From Adiantum capillus-veneris (lineage: Eukaryota > Streptophyta > Polypodiopsida > Polypodiales > Pteridaceae): a stretch of DNA of 60,000 bases. This document shows, piece after piece, positions 21,082-33,960 of this stretch. The DNA is taken from NCBI GenBank assembly GCA_014529385.2, contig CM043967.1, positions 5,969,001 through 6,029,000 of the forward strand, written 5' to 3'. The notes beneath the pieces were generated by a model. That model saw only the letters and a program-made list of their open reading frames with translations. It had not been told where the DNA came from and searched no databases. Within the stretch, counting starts at the first letter, position 1, and each line of letters begins with the position of its first letter. Made by a program: the position numbers and the translations under genes.

Positions 21082-22690
21082 TATTGGTCCCAGTCTCTCT
21101 CTCTCTAAAAAGATAGGTTTAGTGTAACTCCACCTTCAAAATTTTATCGGCACCTGATCAAGTATAATTAACAGCCATAATACCTACAATCTAAGACCTT
21201 TTTAGTGGATTTAATGCAAATACCTCTGAATTCTATCCACAAATCTCTACTCTTTTCCGCTTAAAGGTTTTTTACTTTTTTAAAAGCTGGAAACAAAAAC
21301 ACCACCTTGGGTCATGGAAGTGAAAAGTTAGGTTGGCGGTGGAATAGTTGTAATAACATGGAGTTGCAGCTGTGACAGCAAGCGTGGATCCATTATTAGG
21401 AGAGCACACCGAGAAGCCGGAGGGCGGGAGGCTCCAAAGACAACCACATGCCCCTCAAAATACCTATGTTCTTATTATATAGAATAGATGATTTTGGGGT
21501 GGGGGGGGGGCTACCTTGTTGTGTTCTCCATCCCATCAATATCCTCGTCCACCTTGCCATATTATTCTGTGTCACACAATTAGAGTTTTTGTGTTTTGCT
21601 ATAGTAATATGTAGTAGCTTTCGATAGAATTGACACTCATACTCGCTCGACTATGGTGTTGGTCGGAAATATTTGCTCGGGTTTGGGGTATTCTCACCCA
21701 AAACACATCCTATGCGTAGGATGTCTTCTTGGCCTGTTTGACCCCAGACTTGTGCCACACCTTCCCCTTGATGTCAGCAACCCAGTGCTATGCTTAGGTT
21801 TTGGTTTGGATTTCAAAAGACCCCAGTTTTAGCTGTTCTAGCCCTTTTCAGTCAAAGATGCTAAAGTTTGCTTAAAACCCAATTTTCTCACCCAATTTAG
21901 ATGAAACCCTTCTCAGGCACTCAATAAATCATGCACATCATGCTCATGCAGCCATCCTATGGTTTTGGTCCTAAAATAATGCCTTGGCACAATTTGGGTA
22001 GGATGTCTGGCAAATTCTGTCTATCTAGCCGTATCCTGTCAAGATATGGTCAAATTTCCACTTTCTAGGTGAAAATAGGGTAAAACCTACCTTCTGAACA
22101 CACCGGTCAACTCAAAATTTCAAAATTTCCACCAGATCACCCTATAGACATTCTACGCATAGGATGTCTCCTGGCTTAATTTTTTTTTTCCTGACAGAAA
22201 TGCTCCTAATGCTCTGTAGCTCTATCAGAAACACTCACAAAAACTTTTGAACTTCACTTCAGCTTTCAACCACTCTTTTGCGTCTTTTACAACCTTGTGA
22301 TGATCCTAACAAGTAAGTATAACATGCATGAAGTGCTCTAGATCATAAATCATGATGTCCTACTTACCCTACTCCTACTCATCATGTGAAATGGTGATAA
22401 TGGTGATAATGGTGTTTCGGTTGCTTCCTGGCCTCTCCGGACTCTCAAGCTATCCTTTCACCGCTTCTACCACTCAAAGTACTCCTACTCTCTACACCAC
22501 AACTCAACTAATACCTAACTCTACCTAAGTCTACCTAAGTCGAAGGATCTAGGCCAGACACATGCTCCCTAGACTCCCTCTAAGACCTAGAGAGTCCTCC
22601 ACTCTCTGATCCTATCTAAAAGTAAAACGAGACTCTAACAAGACAGAGAATCCCTGTCCTCAAGGACTAGTCTTGGTCACCTACCTAGGG
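21080..22690 (-). other. Non-coding stretch, probable leader of a gypsy element
   Basis: No long frame on either strand. It lies on the internal side of the primer binding site at 22.70 kb, so on the minus strand it is where the leader and start of gag of that element should be. A 10-G run occurs at about 21,500-21,510. The words cctatgcgtaggatgtct/ctacgcataggatgtct recur (about 21,710 and 22,153), hinting at more degenerate repeats. Confidence 0.35.
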
Positions 22691-22694
22691 TTTT

Positions 22695-22714
22695 CGTCCC
22701 CGACAGCGGCGCCA
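22695..22714 (-). promoter_or_regulatory. Primer binding site, TGGCGCC type
   Basis: The minus strand reads TGGCGCCGCTGTCGGGGACG directly after the LTR end CCAACA. TGGCGCC...GGGGA sites are common in plant Tat/Ogre-type gypsy elements. This class differs from the tRNA-Met sites elsewhere in the window. Confidence 0.65.
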
Positions 22715-22715
22715 A

Positions 22716-23104
22716 TGTTGGACGGATACGCCGCAACGGACGTCAGCACAACGAGAACTCACCTAACAAGATTCCGACCATCGATGCGCGCATAGCGTCA
22801 AGATGAAGCTCTCACTCTCTCTCGTACACCGTATGCTCACTCACACACTTCACTTTTTAAAAATGACAAAGGTTTTTCATTAAGGTCAAAAAGTGGTATA
22901 AATACCTTACAATTTCAAACCCTAATGTTCCAATTTAACCATCTACTCAATCTAAATGTCAAAACTAGGATACAATCTGGAAACATTTGTAAGCCCCAAT
23001 ATTTACAAAGGTGAAATGTCGGGTTTTCTCAATAAATGAATAATTACAAAAAATAATAATCCGCCGAGCAATCATTTTCCGTAGGGTGTGTCCAGCTGCT
23101 AACA
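22716..23104 (-). mobile_element. LTR of a gypsy element (5' LTR, minus strand)
   Basis: On the minus strand it starts TGTTAGCAGCTGG and ends ATCCGTCCAACA, one base before the primer binding site; TG...CA ends, 389 bp. A TATA-like word (tggtataaatacc, about 22,892) lies inside. Its outer end joins the copia RNase H frame at its last codons, so it cut into or replaced the copia 3' end. No second LTR copy is visible in the window. Confidence 0.65.
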
Positions 23105-26100
23105 GTCCATGAGGACTCGCCTTAGCCAAACTGCTTCACAAGCTGCAAAACAAACAAATTTATACTCTGCTTTCGTTGAAGAAAGAGTGACGGTTGGCTG
23201 CTTCTTGCTGATCCAAGAAAACACTCCAGAACCAAGTGAGAAGCAAAATCCAAAAACTGACTTTCTAGAGTCACAATCTCTTGCCCAATTGGAGTCACAA
23301 TACCCACTAAGAGTGTTTGTGCCAATGCCATAGGCAATGCCATGGCCCAAAGTACCTTTGATGGACATAAGAACTCACATACCTGCCTTCCAGTGAGATT
23401 CTCTTGGTTGGTTGGAGAACCTGCTTAAAACACCTACTGCAAAAGAAGTATCCGGCCTAGTGTTGCACAAGAAAATTAAGCTTCCACAAGTTTTTTGTAC
23501 TTTTTAATGTCGACTAAGGGAGAAGAATCTTCATGGAGAGTTTTGCATTTACTTCCATTGGAGTGCTCGCAGGTTTGCAATCCATCATGCCAAAATCTTT
23601 TAGGATCTATGTTGCATACTTTTGTTGAGAGATGAAGATACCTTTTGAGGGTTGCCAAACCTCAATCCCCAAATAGTAATGCAACAAACATAAGTTTGTC
23701 ATTTTGAATTTGGAACTCAAACTCTCACGAGTTTGTTGGATGAGTTCTTTGTGGTCACCTGTGATTATCAATAATGACTAGTTTTCCATTCTCTCTAAGC
23801 ACATATAAATTCGCTTCAGAAGCACTTCTTCTAAAGCCAAGTTTTTTTAAAACTTATCAATTTTGAAATACCATGCTCTTGGAGACTATTTCAGGCCATA
23901 TAAAGCCTTCTTCAATCTGCAAAACTTTTGTTTTGAATGAGGCGTCTCAAACCATGGTGGTTCCTCAATATACACCTCCTCCTTGAGAAGTCCATTCAAA
24001 AATGCATACAAAACATCCATTTGGCAAACAACCCAAAAATAGATAGGAGAAAGAGAAAGCATAAGAAGAATAGTTATCATTCGAGTTGTGGGAGCTAAGG
24101 TGTCACTAACATCAAACCCTTTGGCTTGAGAGAATCCTTGTGCTACTAACCTGGCTTTGTACTTTTGAAAAGAGCCATCAGCTTTATGCTTGAGCTTGTA
24201 CACCCATTTTGTGCCGATGACTTTATTCTCTGGAGGCTGATCCACTACTTCTCAAGTGTCATTATTTGTCATGCTATCGTATTCGGCCTGCATCGCTTCC
24301 TTCCACTTTGGATCAGCCATGGCCTCGTTGACGGAGGCTAGCTCCTTCACAGAGCCCACAATTTTTTTCATGAGAGCCATGTTGACGATGTGTTCAGAGG
24401 ATCTCCTTTGCTCCTCTATTCTCTTTGACAGTTGCAAAGCCCCCTCCTCTTCATGAGGAATATGAACTTTGAGGGTTTCGAGCGTCAAAAAAGATGTTGA
24501 GCCCACTTTGGTAGTGGCTTTTTCTGTGATGCTGCAGGTTGGTTAGATTTATTGGAATTTTCATCATTGAACAACTCCTCCTCTTGATTTTTTACCTGAA
24601 TTTGGTCTGGCACATGGTGAGTTATTTCTTCATTTGATGAGAAAGTGAATGAACCTGGTTTCTTAATCGTATGTGGCCCTTCTTCAAATACCACATCTTG
24701 ATTGTTGAGTATTTCTTTGCCTCTAGATCATAGAGTCTATAAGCCTTAGACTCTTCACTGTATCCGAGAGATACACACTTCTTGATTTTGGCTTCTAGCT
24801 TTGTTCTTTGTGAATCAGGAATATGTGCATAACGGAAACACCCAAATGTTTTGAAATGCAAGACAAAGGTTTCTTACCATAATAGACTTCTTGAGGCGTT
24901 TTCCCTTTCAAAGCCTTTGTGTAGCTTCAATTGAGAATGTACACTGCTGTACTTACTGCTTTGGCCCAAAAGGAATCTTTGATTGAGAATGTACACTGTT
25001 GTACTTACTGCTTCGGCCCAAAAGGAATCTAGCATACTCTTGGCTTTGAGCATACACCTTGCCATTTCTACCACTGTTTGATTGCAACGCTCCACAACTC
25101 CATTTTGTTGTGGTGTGTAAGCTGTAGTAAGGTGTCATTTTATGCCATGCTCATTGTAGTGGTTGTTAAATTCATTTGAGATGAATTATCCTCCTCGATA
25201 TGTGCGAAGCTTCTTCACCTTCTTTCCTGTTTCATTTTATACAAGCGTTTGCCACATATTAAACTTTCCAAAAGCTTCAAACTTTTCACGAATGAAATAC
25301 ACCCACATCTTTCTACTAAAGTCATTGACTAACAACAAAAAGTAGAAAGATCCACCCAAAGCGGATGTAGACATTTTTCCACAGAGATCTACGTGTAACA
25401 ACTCTAGAGGAGACTGAGCTCGATGAATACTTTTTTGTGGAAATGCCTTTCTCTGTTGCTTTCATGCAAGATTCACAAACTTCATTCATATCCGATATTT
25501 GAGGCATGTGTGCCACCATCCCAGATTTTTGCATCTCTTTTAGCACAACAATGCTTAAGTAACCAAATCTCTCATGCCATACTTGAGTTGTACCTTTTTT
25601 TTAGTGACCATAAGTGCAAAAATTTTGTAGAGGTTGTTGCATCTTATGCCCTTTCCCATTGTGCTGCCTTTAGAATCCAAGATTTCAACTCCATTTTTCT
25701 TGAAATGGACCTGGGGCAGTCACTTCTCAAAAGCTTCCTATATCACGTGCGTTCAAGAGGTTATTAATAATACCTCAATATACATACTATATTTACACTA
25801 CGTGCCTATTTAAAAAACCCCCACCCCCCTCTGTATGTATACATTTTGATCTTTTAATAATCCTCTCCGGTTAACTCACGTGATAGTATACACATTCTAA
25901 AAAGTGACCGCCCCGGGGAAATGGACTTCAAGATCATGATCAGTGATTGTAGCAATGGACAACAAATTCTTCTTAATTTGAGGCACGTACAACACATTAG
26001 AGAGCTCTTTAATTTCACATGTATAGGTGCTAAAAAAGAAATTGTCCCAGACCCTTCGGCTGGACATTTGGCATTATTCCCAACAATTACACTTATGGGT

Positions 26101-27119
26101 TCCTGTAGAGGCTTCCAGGAACTATACCAGTTTTTCTTACTAGTCATATGTTGGGATGCACCACTATGTAGATATCAACAAGCGGATTTTGTGCTGATGA
26201 TCATACCTCTTCTATGGCGGCCCATAGTTCAAGGTATGTTTCATCATTGTTGGTGGATTCTCTTTACTTCCAAGAAGCTTTCATGGTGCCATTCTTCTCG
26301 TCTTCTTTCTTCTTTCTGCAGTCTTTAACAATATGACCCTTCTTGTGACAGTAAAAATAGCTACCTAAAAATTTTATCTTCTTGGGCTTCTTCTTAGAAG
26401 CATTTGACATAGTCCCCTTGCCTTTTGCATTGGCTATGAAGGAAGCATCACCTCCACCATCCCTGGTCCTAAGTTGCAGCTCCTGTTTAAGCAACATTGC
26501 ACTCAGTTCTTCAAACATAAGAGGGGTTGGACGAACCTGAGTGTTGAGTGCCGTAACAAGACCATCATATCTTGTCAAAAGTATGAGAATGCAGCACCAA
26601 GCTAAATCTTTCGGAGAAATAGCCACACCAACAGTAGCTAATTGGTCTTGGAGGACCTTGATCCGCTTGATAAAGGCCTCCATCAACAAGTCTCTTAGCA
26701 GCAAGCTAATTTTCCAGATTTTGAATTCTAGTGTGATTGTGCGCGTCATGCTGGCAAGACAATATGTTCTAAGCTTCATGTGCTTTAGTGGTATGCTGAA
26801 CCAACATGAGGACATAATCACTTACACATATGACAATGGCGCATAATGCATCTGCATTCCTTCTTTTCTAGGCACGTAGAAGATTACCATCTGGGGGAAT
26901 TACAACGCTTGGATTTGTCGGATCGTTTGTTGCAGTGGGCTCTGGGTCTGCACCATTTGGCCCCAACACCATATCCAACACTTCATATGAATCCAAAATT
27001 GTGGAAATTTTGAATTTCCACAATGTGTAGTTGGTGCCTTCAAGCTTTTCTTTGGTTAATGCTGGTGGAGAAATGCAAAGCGGAGTAGCATTGGCAACAA
27101 CACTCGAAGTCTTCGACAT
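23099..27119 (-). pseudogene. Ty1/copia gag-pol polyprotein, degenerate
   Basis: Copia order reads on the minus strand. Gag starts MSKTSSVVANATPL with LEGTNYTLWKFKI (27,119-26,868), then DQLATVGVAISPKDLA and a knuckle CHKKGHIVKDC whose first Cys is lost (about 26,340). Protease region ISVIVGNNAKCPAEGSGTI (26.1 kb). Pre-integrase CESCMKATEKG (25.45 kb). Integrase MERCNQTVVEMARCMLKAKSM and FKTFGCFRYAHIP (25.1-24.6 kb). Reverse transcriptase GTKWVYKLKHKADGS and QMDVLYAFLNG (24.25-23.89 kb); the YVDD box is not readable and sequence resumes at IITGDHKELIQQTRE. RNase H GYCDSNWARDCDSRKS and TLSSTKAEYKF (23.37-23.10 kb). About ten stops or shifts. The 3' LTR is missing. Confidence 0.92.
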
Positions 27120-27179
27120 AATTGATTTTGCGAAGTAATAAAAGTACTTCTCGTACTTTCTTAGCTAGGAGCACCTAGT

Positions 27180-27191
27180 GCTCTGATACCA
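27180..27191 (-). promoter_or_regulatory. Primer binding site of the copia element (tRNA-iMet)
   Basis: The minus strand reads TGGTATCAGAGC immediately after the LTR end CTTACA. This is the standard initiator-Met tRNA primer site of plant copia elements. Confidence 0.9.
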
Positions 27192-27885
27192 TGTAAGAAA
27201 TGCGAAATACAATAAGGATCTAGTAGCAAGGAGAGTAGAGAGAGATACAATGCAAAGTAGATTAGTGGAAAATCAAAAACTTTAGATTAGCACACTATTA
27301 CAAAGTGATGGCGTCATCCACCCTTTCTCTCTCAAGGTAGAGCTAAGATGGCGATCTAGATAACTGGAGCAAGTAGGAATACAAGGGACTAATAATCCTT
27401 ACAAAAGGATGTGTTGTGTGCGTCAAGTGTGAACACCATTCTACCAAATTACTCAGGCCTTGTTATATAGATGTAAGGGAGCCTCTTAGCATCCATGTTT
27501 AGATGCCCTTAGATAGCCAAGTCCAAGTAGGACTCTCCCATGTGCCCATGTGTAGACACTTTTGGGTAGACAAGTCCTCCTAGAACTCAACCACCGTCCA
27601 AGGAAATCCGGCCACCAGTTAAAGACCACCGGCAGCTGCCGACAACCGGCCAAAGACCACGGAAAACCATTTTCCGATTATCTTCCGGTTGCCCGCCATC
27701 CAAGAAATTCCAAAAAAAGGGAATATTCTGGTAAAAAGGAATAAAAAGTCTCAGGGACAAAAAAGCTAGCCCTAAATTTGCTTCGTACCATCCACGATCA
27801 CAAATAGAAATCTCATCAGCATGCAAAGCTGGAATCCACCAAATATATGTGCACCATTGGCTTCTCCTCATATAGGGGCCTTACA
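27192..27885 (-). mobile_element. Copia 5' LTR, 694 bp
   Basis: Plus-strand edges are TGTAAG (27,192) and CTTACA (27,880-27,885), a perfect 6-base terminal inverted repeat with TG...CA ends. The inner edge adjoins the primer binding site. The gag frame starts 73 bases further in. No partner LTR remains, since 23,104 joins another element. Confidence 0.85.
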
Positions 27886-28374
27886 AACTGTGCATCATAT
27901 ATTGTGGTGGCAAAACAGAGAGAGGTGGACATTGCAAGTATAGCAACAATTTTGACCATAGGAGAGTGTTCTTAGACCATAGGGCGACATTTTTTGGTAT
28001 GTTTAATTCCATTTTCATGACCTTTGTCATGATGGATTGTGATTTGGTACCTTGTTAGATTCTGATCAGACTTGGTAGGATAGTGTCCCTAGGTGTCTTA
28101 GACCTCCTCCTAAAGCTTTGTTGCATTTTGAGTCCGTTCGAGTGCCGAAATGACGTGATGGTCTAAAGCGGTGAGAAAGGACATAGGCAGATTTTTTTAA
28201 TCAGAGTGATTGATTTGCTTCTTGAGTTGGTCTGTTTTCTTGTTAGGTTCACTCCTTGAGATTGAAAACCTCAAAGAGTTTCTATGCCCCATCCGAGTCA
28301 CTTCCTTGAGTATTGACATTATGTTAGTGCTAGAGATAGCTATGCTATAGATATCCATCGCAACCACCCGCTAA
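27886..28374 (+). mobile_element. Probable LTR end of a plus-strand gypsy-like element
   Basis: The sequence ends CGCTAACA at about 28,374, directly before a TTGGCG primer-site-like sequence. The left LTR boundary is not recognisable; it may start anywhere after the copia LTR. Confidence 0.35.
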
Positions 28375-28398
28375 CATTGGCGTCGCTGCCAGGGATAA
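28375..28398 (+). promoter_or_regulatory. Primer-binding-site-like sequence, TTGGCG type
   Basis: ttggcgtcgctgccaggg follows ctaaca. It resembles the TGGCGCC...GGGGA site at 22.70 kb with changes. It marks the start of the internal region of a plus-strand element whose gag lies at 32.7 kb. Confidence 0.45.
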
Positions 28399-31300
28399 TG
28401 ATCCTTAGATGATGAGTGACCTAGTGCATATTTGGAGCGTTCTTTTCAAAATATTTGTCTCTACATTCCATTTACACCTTATCAGTGAAGCATCTAGACA
28501 CGAAGTTTAGTGCTTGGTAGAGTGTAGAAGTCGAGGACTTGCTAGAACTATTCTTGAGAGGTAAAGATGGTTGTGAGTGAGATAGCCAAAAGCATTTCAT
28601 TCTTCAATTTTCTCTATTGCTTTTAGAGTGTTGTACCGTTTTTCATTTTGACTTTATATTGTATCAATTTTGTTTTTCTTGCTTCCATGTTTTATCTTAG
28701 TACTTAGAAGTAGGGTAAGTAGAAACTACCACCATCAAAATTGGGCTGAAAGATCATAGAAGAAAAGAGTGAAAACCATTTTTTGGCAAAAACGACCATA
28801 AACTCTAAAATTATGAAATTTTAATGGTAGAGAGCTAAAAAGTGATCTAAATTCAAAAATTTGTCGATCAAGCTTAGCACACTCTTTAGTAGCAATCTGG
28901 TCAAATTTTGTGAGGAACATGGATCGCGATCCATGACCCCCAGAGACCATTTTTGCAGGAAAGTGATCAATGAAACTGTGTGTCAATGGGACATTGCTCT
29001 GGTCAAGTTTTCTTGAAAGAAAAAAACTCAAAAATCACATCAAAATTGACTGATAGGGAAAAAACAAAAAAACGGGCATTTCAAACACAAAATTTGGGCT
29101 TTTTCAAAATTTTGGGATCCAAATAAAAAAAGAAGTGAAAATCTGACATCCACAGAGTACATGCATACAACTGACCAATTTTCATGTTCAAAAGTGGTGG
29201 AACATGGATCGCGATTCATGTCCCCCTTGACCATCTGGAATTGAGATTTGACCAGTAGTAGGTAGCTGATATCATTTGGAACAACTTTCCCAAAAGGCAT
29301 CATAGCAAAACACTGAGAGAAATAGGTTAGAATAGCCAAACACAGAAAATAGTCAAAAACCACAAGGCAAATAGAAAAAACTTACTTTTGACTAGGAAAA
29401 ACTTGTCCAAATTCAAAAAGAAGTGGTGGAATCGACTACTAATACTGCCAATAATCATCAAGCCAAATTTGGTGTTCAGATCTGATGGAACATGGATCGC
29501 GATCCATGACCCTCATCAAGATTTCTGACTGAGATTTGAGCAGAAGTTAGCTAAGACATAGACAAACACTTTTCCTAAAAGAACCATATGCAAAAAAGTT
29601 GAAAAAAGTGGTCAAAAGAGCCAAAAACATCTCAAGGTAAAAACCCTAATACAGACCTAGGGATTGACTTTTTCTTGACCTAAAGTGATCCAAATCACAC
29701 AAAAACCATATAGTAGGGATCATTGGACCCAAGGCAAGTTGTGTGTCAAGTTTCATTACCATTTGACACAAGGGTACATGGATCGCGATCCATGTACTAA
29801 TACCAAACTTGTACCATAGATAGAGCACATCACAAGGAGTCTAGTGGTTTTTTCAAAACTAAGTTTGGATATCAAAAACCAGACCAAAATACTAAAATTT
29901 CCAAGTACTCTGAAAAAGTGTCAAAATTGACGTAATTTTCATTCCAGAAGTCCATTTAAAAAATATTTATATACCATAGCATCTACTATTCATGTTGATT
30001 TTGGTGGTACCAAGAAAAGTGAATCTAGGCTCCAAACATGGATCGCAATCCATGACCCCATAGTGACAACTTGATCTAAAAATTTCCAGATCAATAGTGC
30101 GCATATAAGGAAACATATCTCCAAGTTTAGTTTTGCAAAAAAACAACAAATTTGCGCTAAAAGAGAGCAAAAAAAGGTAACACATAGAAAACCACAGTGC
30201 AGACCTAGTGTTTGGCCATTTGACCTATCAAATCAAGTCCAAATCCAAAAAATATTTGAGATTTAGCTTGTGGACATAGTGAGTAACAAGCTGCCAAAAG
30301 ATCAAGTCTAGATGTGGTGAAACATGTATCACAATTCATGTCTCCCAACCTCAAAATTTGATGAAAATTGGTTCAGAACCTGCATATTACCTTGTCTACA
30401 AACTATCAAAATTTGGAGGGAAAATTTGATAGAGGGGTCATGGATCACGATCCATGTACCTCTTCATAGTGGGGGTATCTGACTTGATGATCTTATAGAC
30501 ATACTTGAGGACATCCCAAATCTCAAGTTTGAGCTTAAAATACCTTTTAACACTAGTTTGGTACCAAAAAGGACACTTTAGTGTCATTTTTTTGTGAATT
30601 TAAATAAAATGTTACATGAAATCTAGAACACATTTAAAGAAATGCCTTTTGCAAACTTATAAAATGTTATTCAAAGTACTCATAGAAATTATAATCCCTC
30701 ACTTTTGATCATAACCTCAATAGTAACTACACTCATGAAAAGAAACTACGCAAAAGAGCATTCAATGTTCCATTAAAACTCGTACTCTTGCCTAAGAAAA
30801 AAATGAACAGGATGCATGCAATAATCCGTGGTAACTACTTATATATGTGTTTGATACTTTTGCAATTTTCATGTGAGAAAAAAATCCTTTGTGACTAGAA
30901 TTAAATATAGAAAGTCCTATGGGTCAAATATGCAACGTTCACAAAAAACATTTATTTCATATAAATTTACAATGTCTTATGATGCATATATACTAGATCT
31001 ATGACTGCATTACATAAGGTAATAATTTTTAATGGTTATGCTGGCCACATTTGGTGATTTATGGCGTATCCAAATAACTGCGCATGTTGTAATTATGATT
31101 TTTTATGTATCAAAGATAAGTCTTAAAATAAAGTCCACTTTTGGATTTTCCTGTTCATCTCACTTATTTGTATACAAACACCTCATATGGACACAAATGG
31201 GAGATTGATATAGACACTTTCATTAGTTTTTCATAGCAATGTTTTTTTGGAAAGAAATTATGCACTACAATTTTTTTTTAAATGAGCTTAAATTACCACA

Positions 31301-32690
31301 TGCCTATGAGTTTGAACCCTTGAAAAATGCTTAGTTGATGGGTATTGACCTATAGATACATTATACACCTTAGGTTTTGTCCCATAACCTCATCATGTTA
31401 ATGAAAGAGGCCTTGAAAGACCAAAATTTTCCTCTTTGTCAGCATTTTCAAGATATTGATCTTTTGATTATAACAAAAAACTAGTCCCATAACTAAGTTA
31501 TGAAGCTCAATTTCTTGCTATAATAAGTTTTTTCCTATCCATACACCTTGAAATCTATGCAAAATCCTATTTTGATGAGAAGTTATATTCAGTTTATGAA
31601 AATTTTGTTAAAACTGCACTAAATTTCTGTGATTTTTAATCTTAAAACTTATCATTATAATTTTAATTTGGTATTAATTTTGGCAAAAGTAAAATTTGGC
31701 TATGTTCTTCACCTCATAGACCTAAGATATGAACGTGACCTATGAATGTTTTTTATAGATTCACCAAATAATTATGACAAGTTGCTAGAAAAACATGACA
31801 CTTTAGTGTCTCAGGACATTTGAGTGTTCGATTACATAACTAGTGTTAAAGACCAAGATACAAGACAAATTTCCTTTTTCATGTTCTTGAGATTGTTTTG
31901 AATGTTGTTTCAAGTGTAGTTCACTAAAATTGCTCTAACTTTTAATAGACAAGTCCAAATTGAGTCAGGTAAAGCGAGGAAGAAATATTTCGGGCAAAGC
32001 TTGGTTTTAGAGCTGGATTTTTTCAAGTTTTATAATTCCAAACTTTAAGGGTACCCCAAGGCCAGTTTTCAAAGACCAGAGGACCACAAAGACCTAGCTT
32101 TTGAGAGACCTGATCAGGGGCAAAAAGGGATATGTTGCATTAAGCCAAAGTGGGCTTGTCAAGGACTACCTTGAGAGTTTTGAGTGAGCCTTAACCATGA
32201 AAAATCATCCACCACTAGGGTTTTTTACTCCACTCAGAGACATGAAAAATGTAAGAAACACTGCAATGCCGATAACAGTAGGATTGGGAGAATATCTAGA
32301 GGAGTGGCATCCTCTGATCAACAAACCGAATGTGAGATTCATCAAAACCAACTAATCCATGAGAGTTATAATGGATTATGCTCATGAGGGATTGTATAGT
32401 TTCACAAATGGGGATATATCTTTTACAAGTGTGTAGAACCCAATGTTGGAGAGTTGACCGACCATAAAACCACTACACATTCACATGTACAGATACCCAC
32501 GGAGTCCAAGTTTTGTTAGTAGATAAATATGGACGATAACACAAACTTGTTGGTCCAATTGACTTAGCTTGATGCACATATAAGAATACTCCAATCTCTG
32601 CTTACTTTCAGTAAAAAACGATGCCATAACACATATCAGAGAGGATTCCACCAGGATTTTCTCCACGACGAGAGGAGAGAGTCAGAGTTG
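28399..32690 (+). other. Very long AT-rich leader, no ORF recognised
   Basis: 4.3 kb between the primer-site-like sequence and gag. It holds the 286-bp array (28.73-30.48 kb) and then about 2.2 kb of AT-rich sequence with no readable protein on either strand. Long leaders with repeats occur in some plant gypsy lineages; I cannot assign the lineage. Confidence 0.4.
28730..30480. repeat. ~286-bp tandem array centred on an 18-bp palindrome
   Basis: The palindrome catggatcgcgatccatg or close variants occurs at 28,918, 29,203, 29,491, 29,777, 30,037, 30,323 and 30,439 (spacing 285, 288, 286, 260, 286, 116). Three copies are perfect, the others have 1-4 changes. At 29,774-29,797 the perfect symmetry reaches 24 bases. 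The flanks recur loosely (caaattt before, gacccc/tccccc after, then gagattt..ccag), so this is a decayed tandem array in which the palindrome changed least. A last short interval of 116 suggests an internal deletion. Confidence 0.9.
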
Positions 32691-32759
32691 ACTTTCCACG
32701 AGACCACAAACTGGTTAGATTGATGATTGGACCACAATGACTAACACCATATCAAGTGG

Positions 32760-33960
32760 CCCATGTGTCAATACAAAGTATAATGGGTTAGGGGATCCAT
32801 ATGATCATGTCTTTCTTTTCAAACAAGTTTTGAGAGCCGAAAAAATTACAGATTTCCATTCACAGTATTAGGGATTTGGGTTGATGTTGAAAGGAACAAC
32901 CTTGATGTGGTTCCAACCACTGAACAGAGATGATTTTCCCAACATAGCACAACTCTTGCAAGAATTCATAGAGGAGTTCTCAAAAAGGGGAATCAAACAC
33001 AACACGTTATCATAGATCTACACTTTCAAATAGAAGAAAAACAAAAAGGTGAAGGAAGATTTGATTTGCTTCAGACAATACGTAGAGAGATGTCCTTTAC
33101 AAGTGCTACCACAAGATGAGAGATTATTAGTTCTCTTCATAGAGGGCTTGACGAATGAGACTCTAAAAATTTACCTACATTTGAAAGGATGCACAATGTT
33201 TGAGCAATTCATTAGAGAAGCTCTATATCTAATTGACAATTGCAAGACCTATGGAGAGGTGACATATGACGTAGGAAACATAACTAGTAGTGCCTCATCT
33301 CCGAAAAGCAAATCTACAACCAAGCTACATGTTCAAACTCCTATGGAACCAAATGTTGATCGAGTGGTCGAGGAGGTGTTTAAAAGAATAAGCCAGGGCT
33401 ACAGTCAGAACCTGAATGTACGACAACCTTAATTAAGGAGATGTGAGACTTGTGGAGAGGATCATACCACCCAATGGTGTAACCCTCAACCTAAACCACA
33501 ATGTATGCTAGGGAAAAAACCACCTCTTCTGAATGATGGTAGAGTGATAGTCAACTACATTCAACCCATGTATGCACCACAACGTACAAAAAATTGTTAC
33601 TCCATGGATGCAAATACGTTCATGTTCATAGAAAATCAAGAGTATGGTTAAAAGACCATCCTCATTAGATAAGAACAACCAACAGTTGGATCACTAGCAA
33701 TGCAACAAGTAGAACCATGCTATGAATGTGGAGGTGACCATTTGGCACGAGGTTGTCCAAACAAGGGTCGACAAATAGAAATGTTTGGATTCTGTGATGG
33801 TTGTGGAAGGGACCATCTACTCCAACACTTGCTAAGAATCCAGACTACAAGGGGAAGCAACAATGAACGTTGTAGGAGTAATTCCTTCTTCAACTGGATC
33901 TGAGGTAGAACCCACAGTTCCTTTAAGGGTGATGACTCGAGATCAAGATTAAGAAGCTAC
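32760..33960 (+). pseudogene. Gypsy gag with three CCHC-like knuckles
   Basis: Capsid region reads KYNGLGDPYDHVFLFKQVL, MLKGTTLMWFQPLN, AQLLQEFIEEFSKRG, then (33,049-33,430, open) FRQYVERCPLQVLPQDERLLVLFIEGL. This is the Retrotrans_gag pattern (DP..H..F, W...L, F...F). Knuckles with C-x2-C-x3-H-x4-C spacing follow: CETCGEDHTTQWC (about 33,448), CYECGGDHLARGC (33,718) and a weaker CDGCGRDH (33,799). Gag binds the element RNA and builds the particle. A PLRVMTRDQD segment before a stop at about 33,950 resembles the gag-pol linker. Several stops break the frame, and no pol follows before 34.7 kb. Confidence 0.8.

Noticed and set aside
26264-26821. Intact copia zinc knuckle
   Set aside because: The first Cys is replaced, leaving CHKKGHIVKDC only.
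28918-30456. CRISPR-like array (regular palindromic repeats)
   Set aside because: Spacing is about 286 bp, the intervals are related to each other and not unique spacers, and the context is a plant retroelement.
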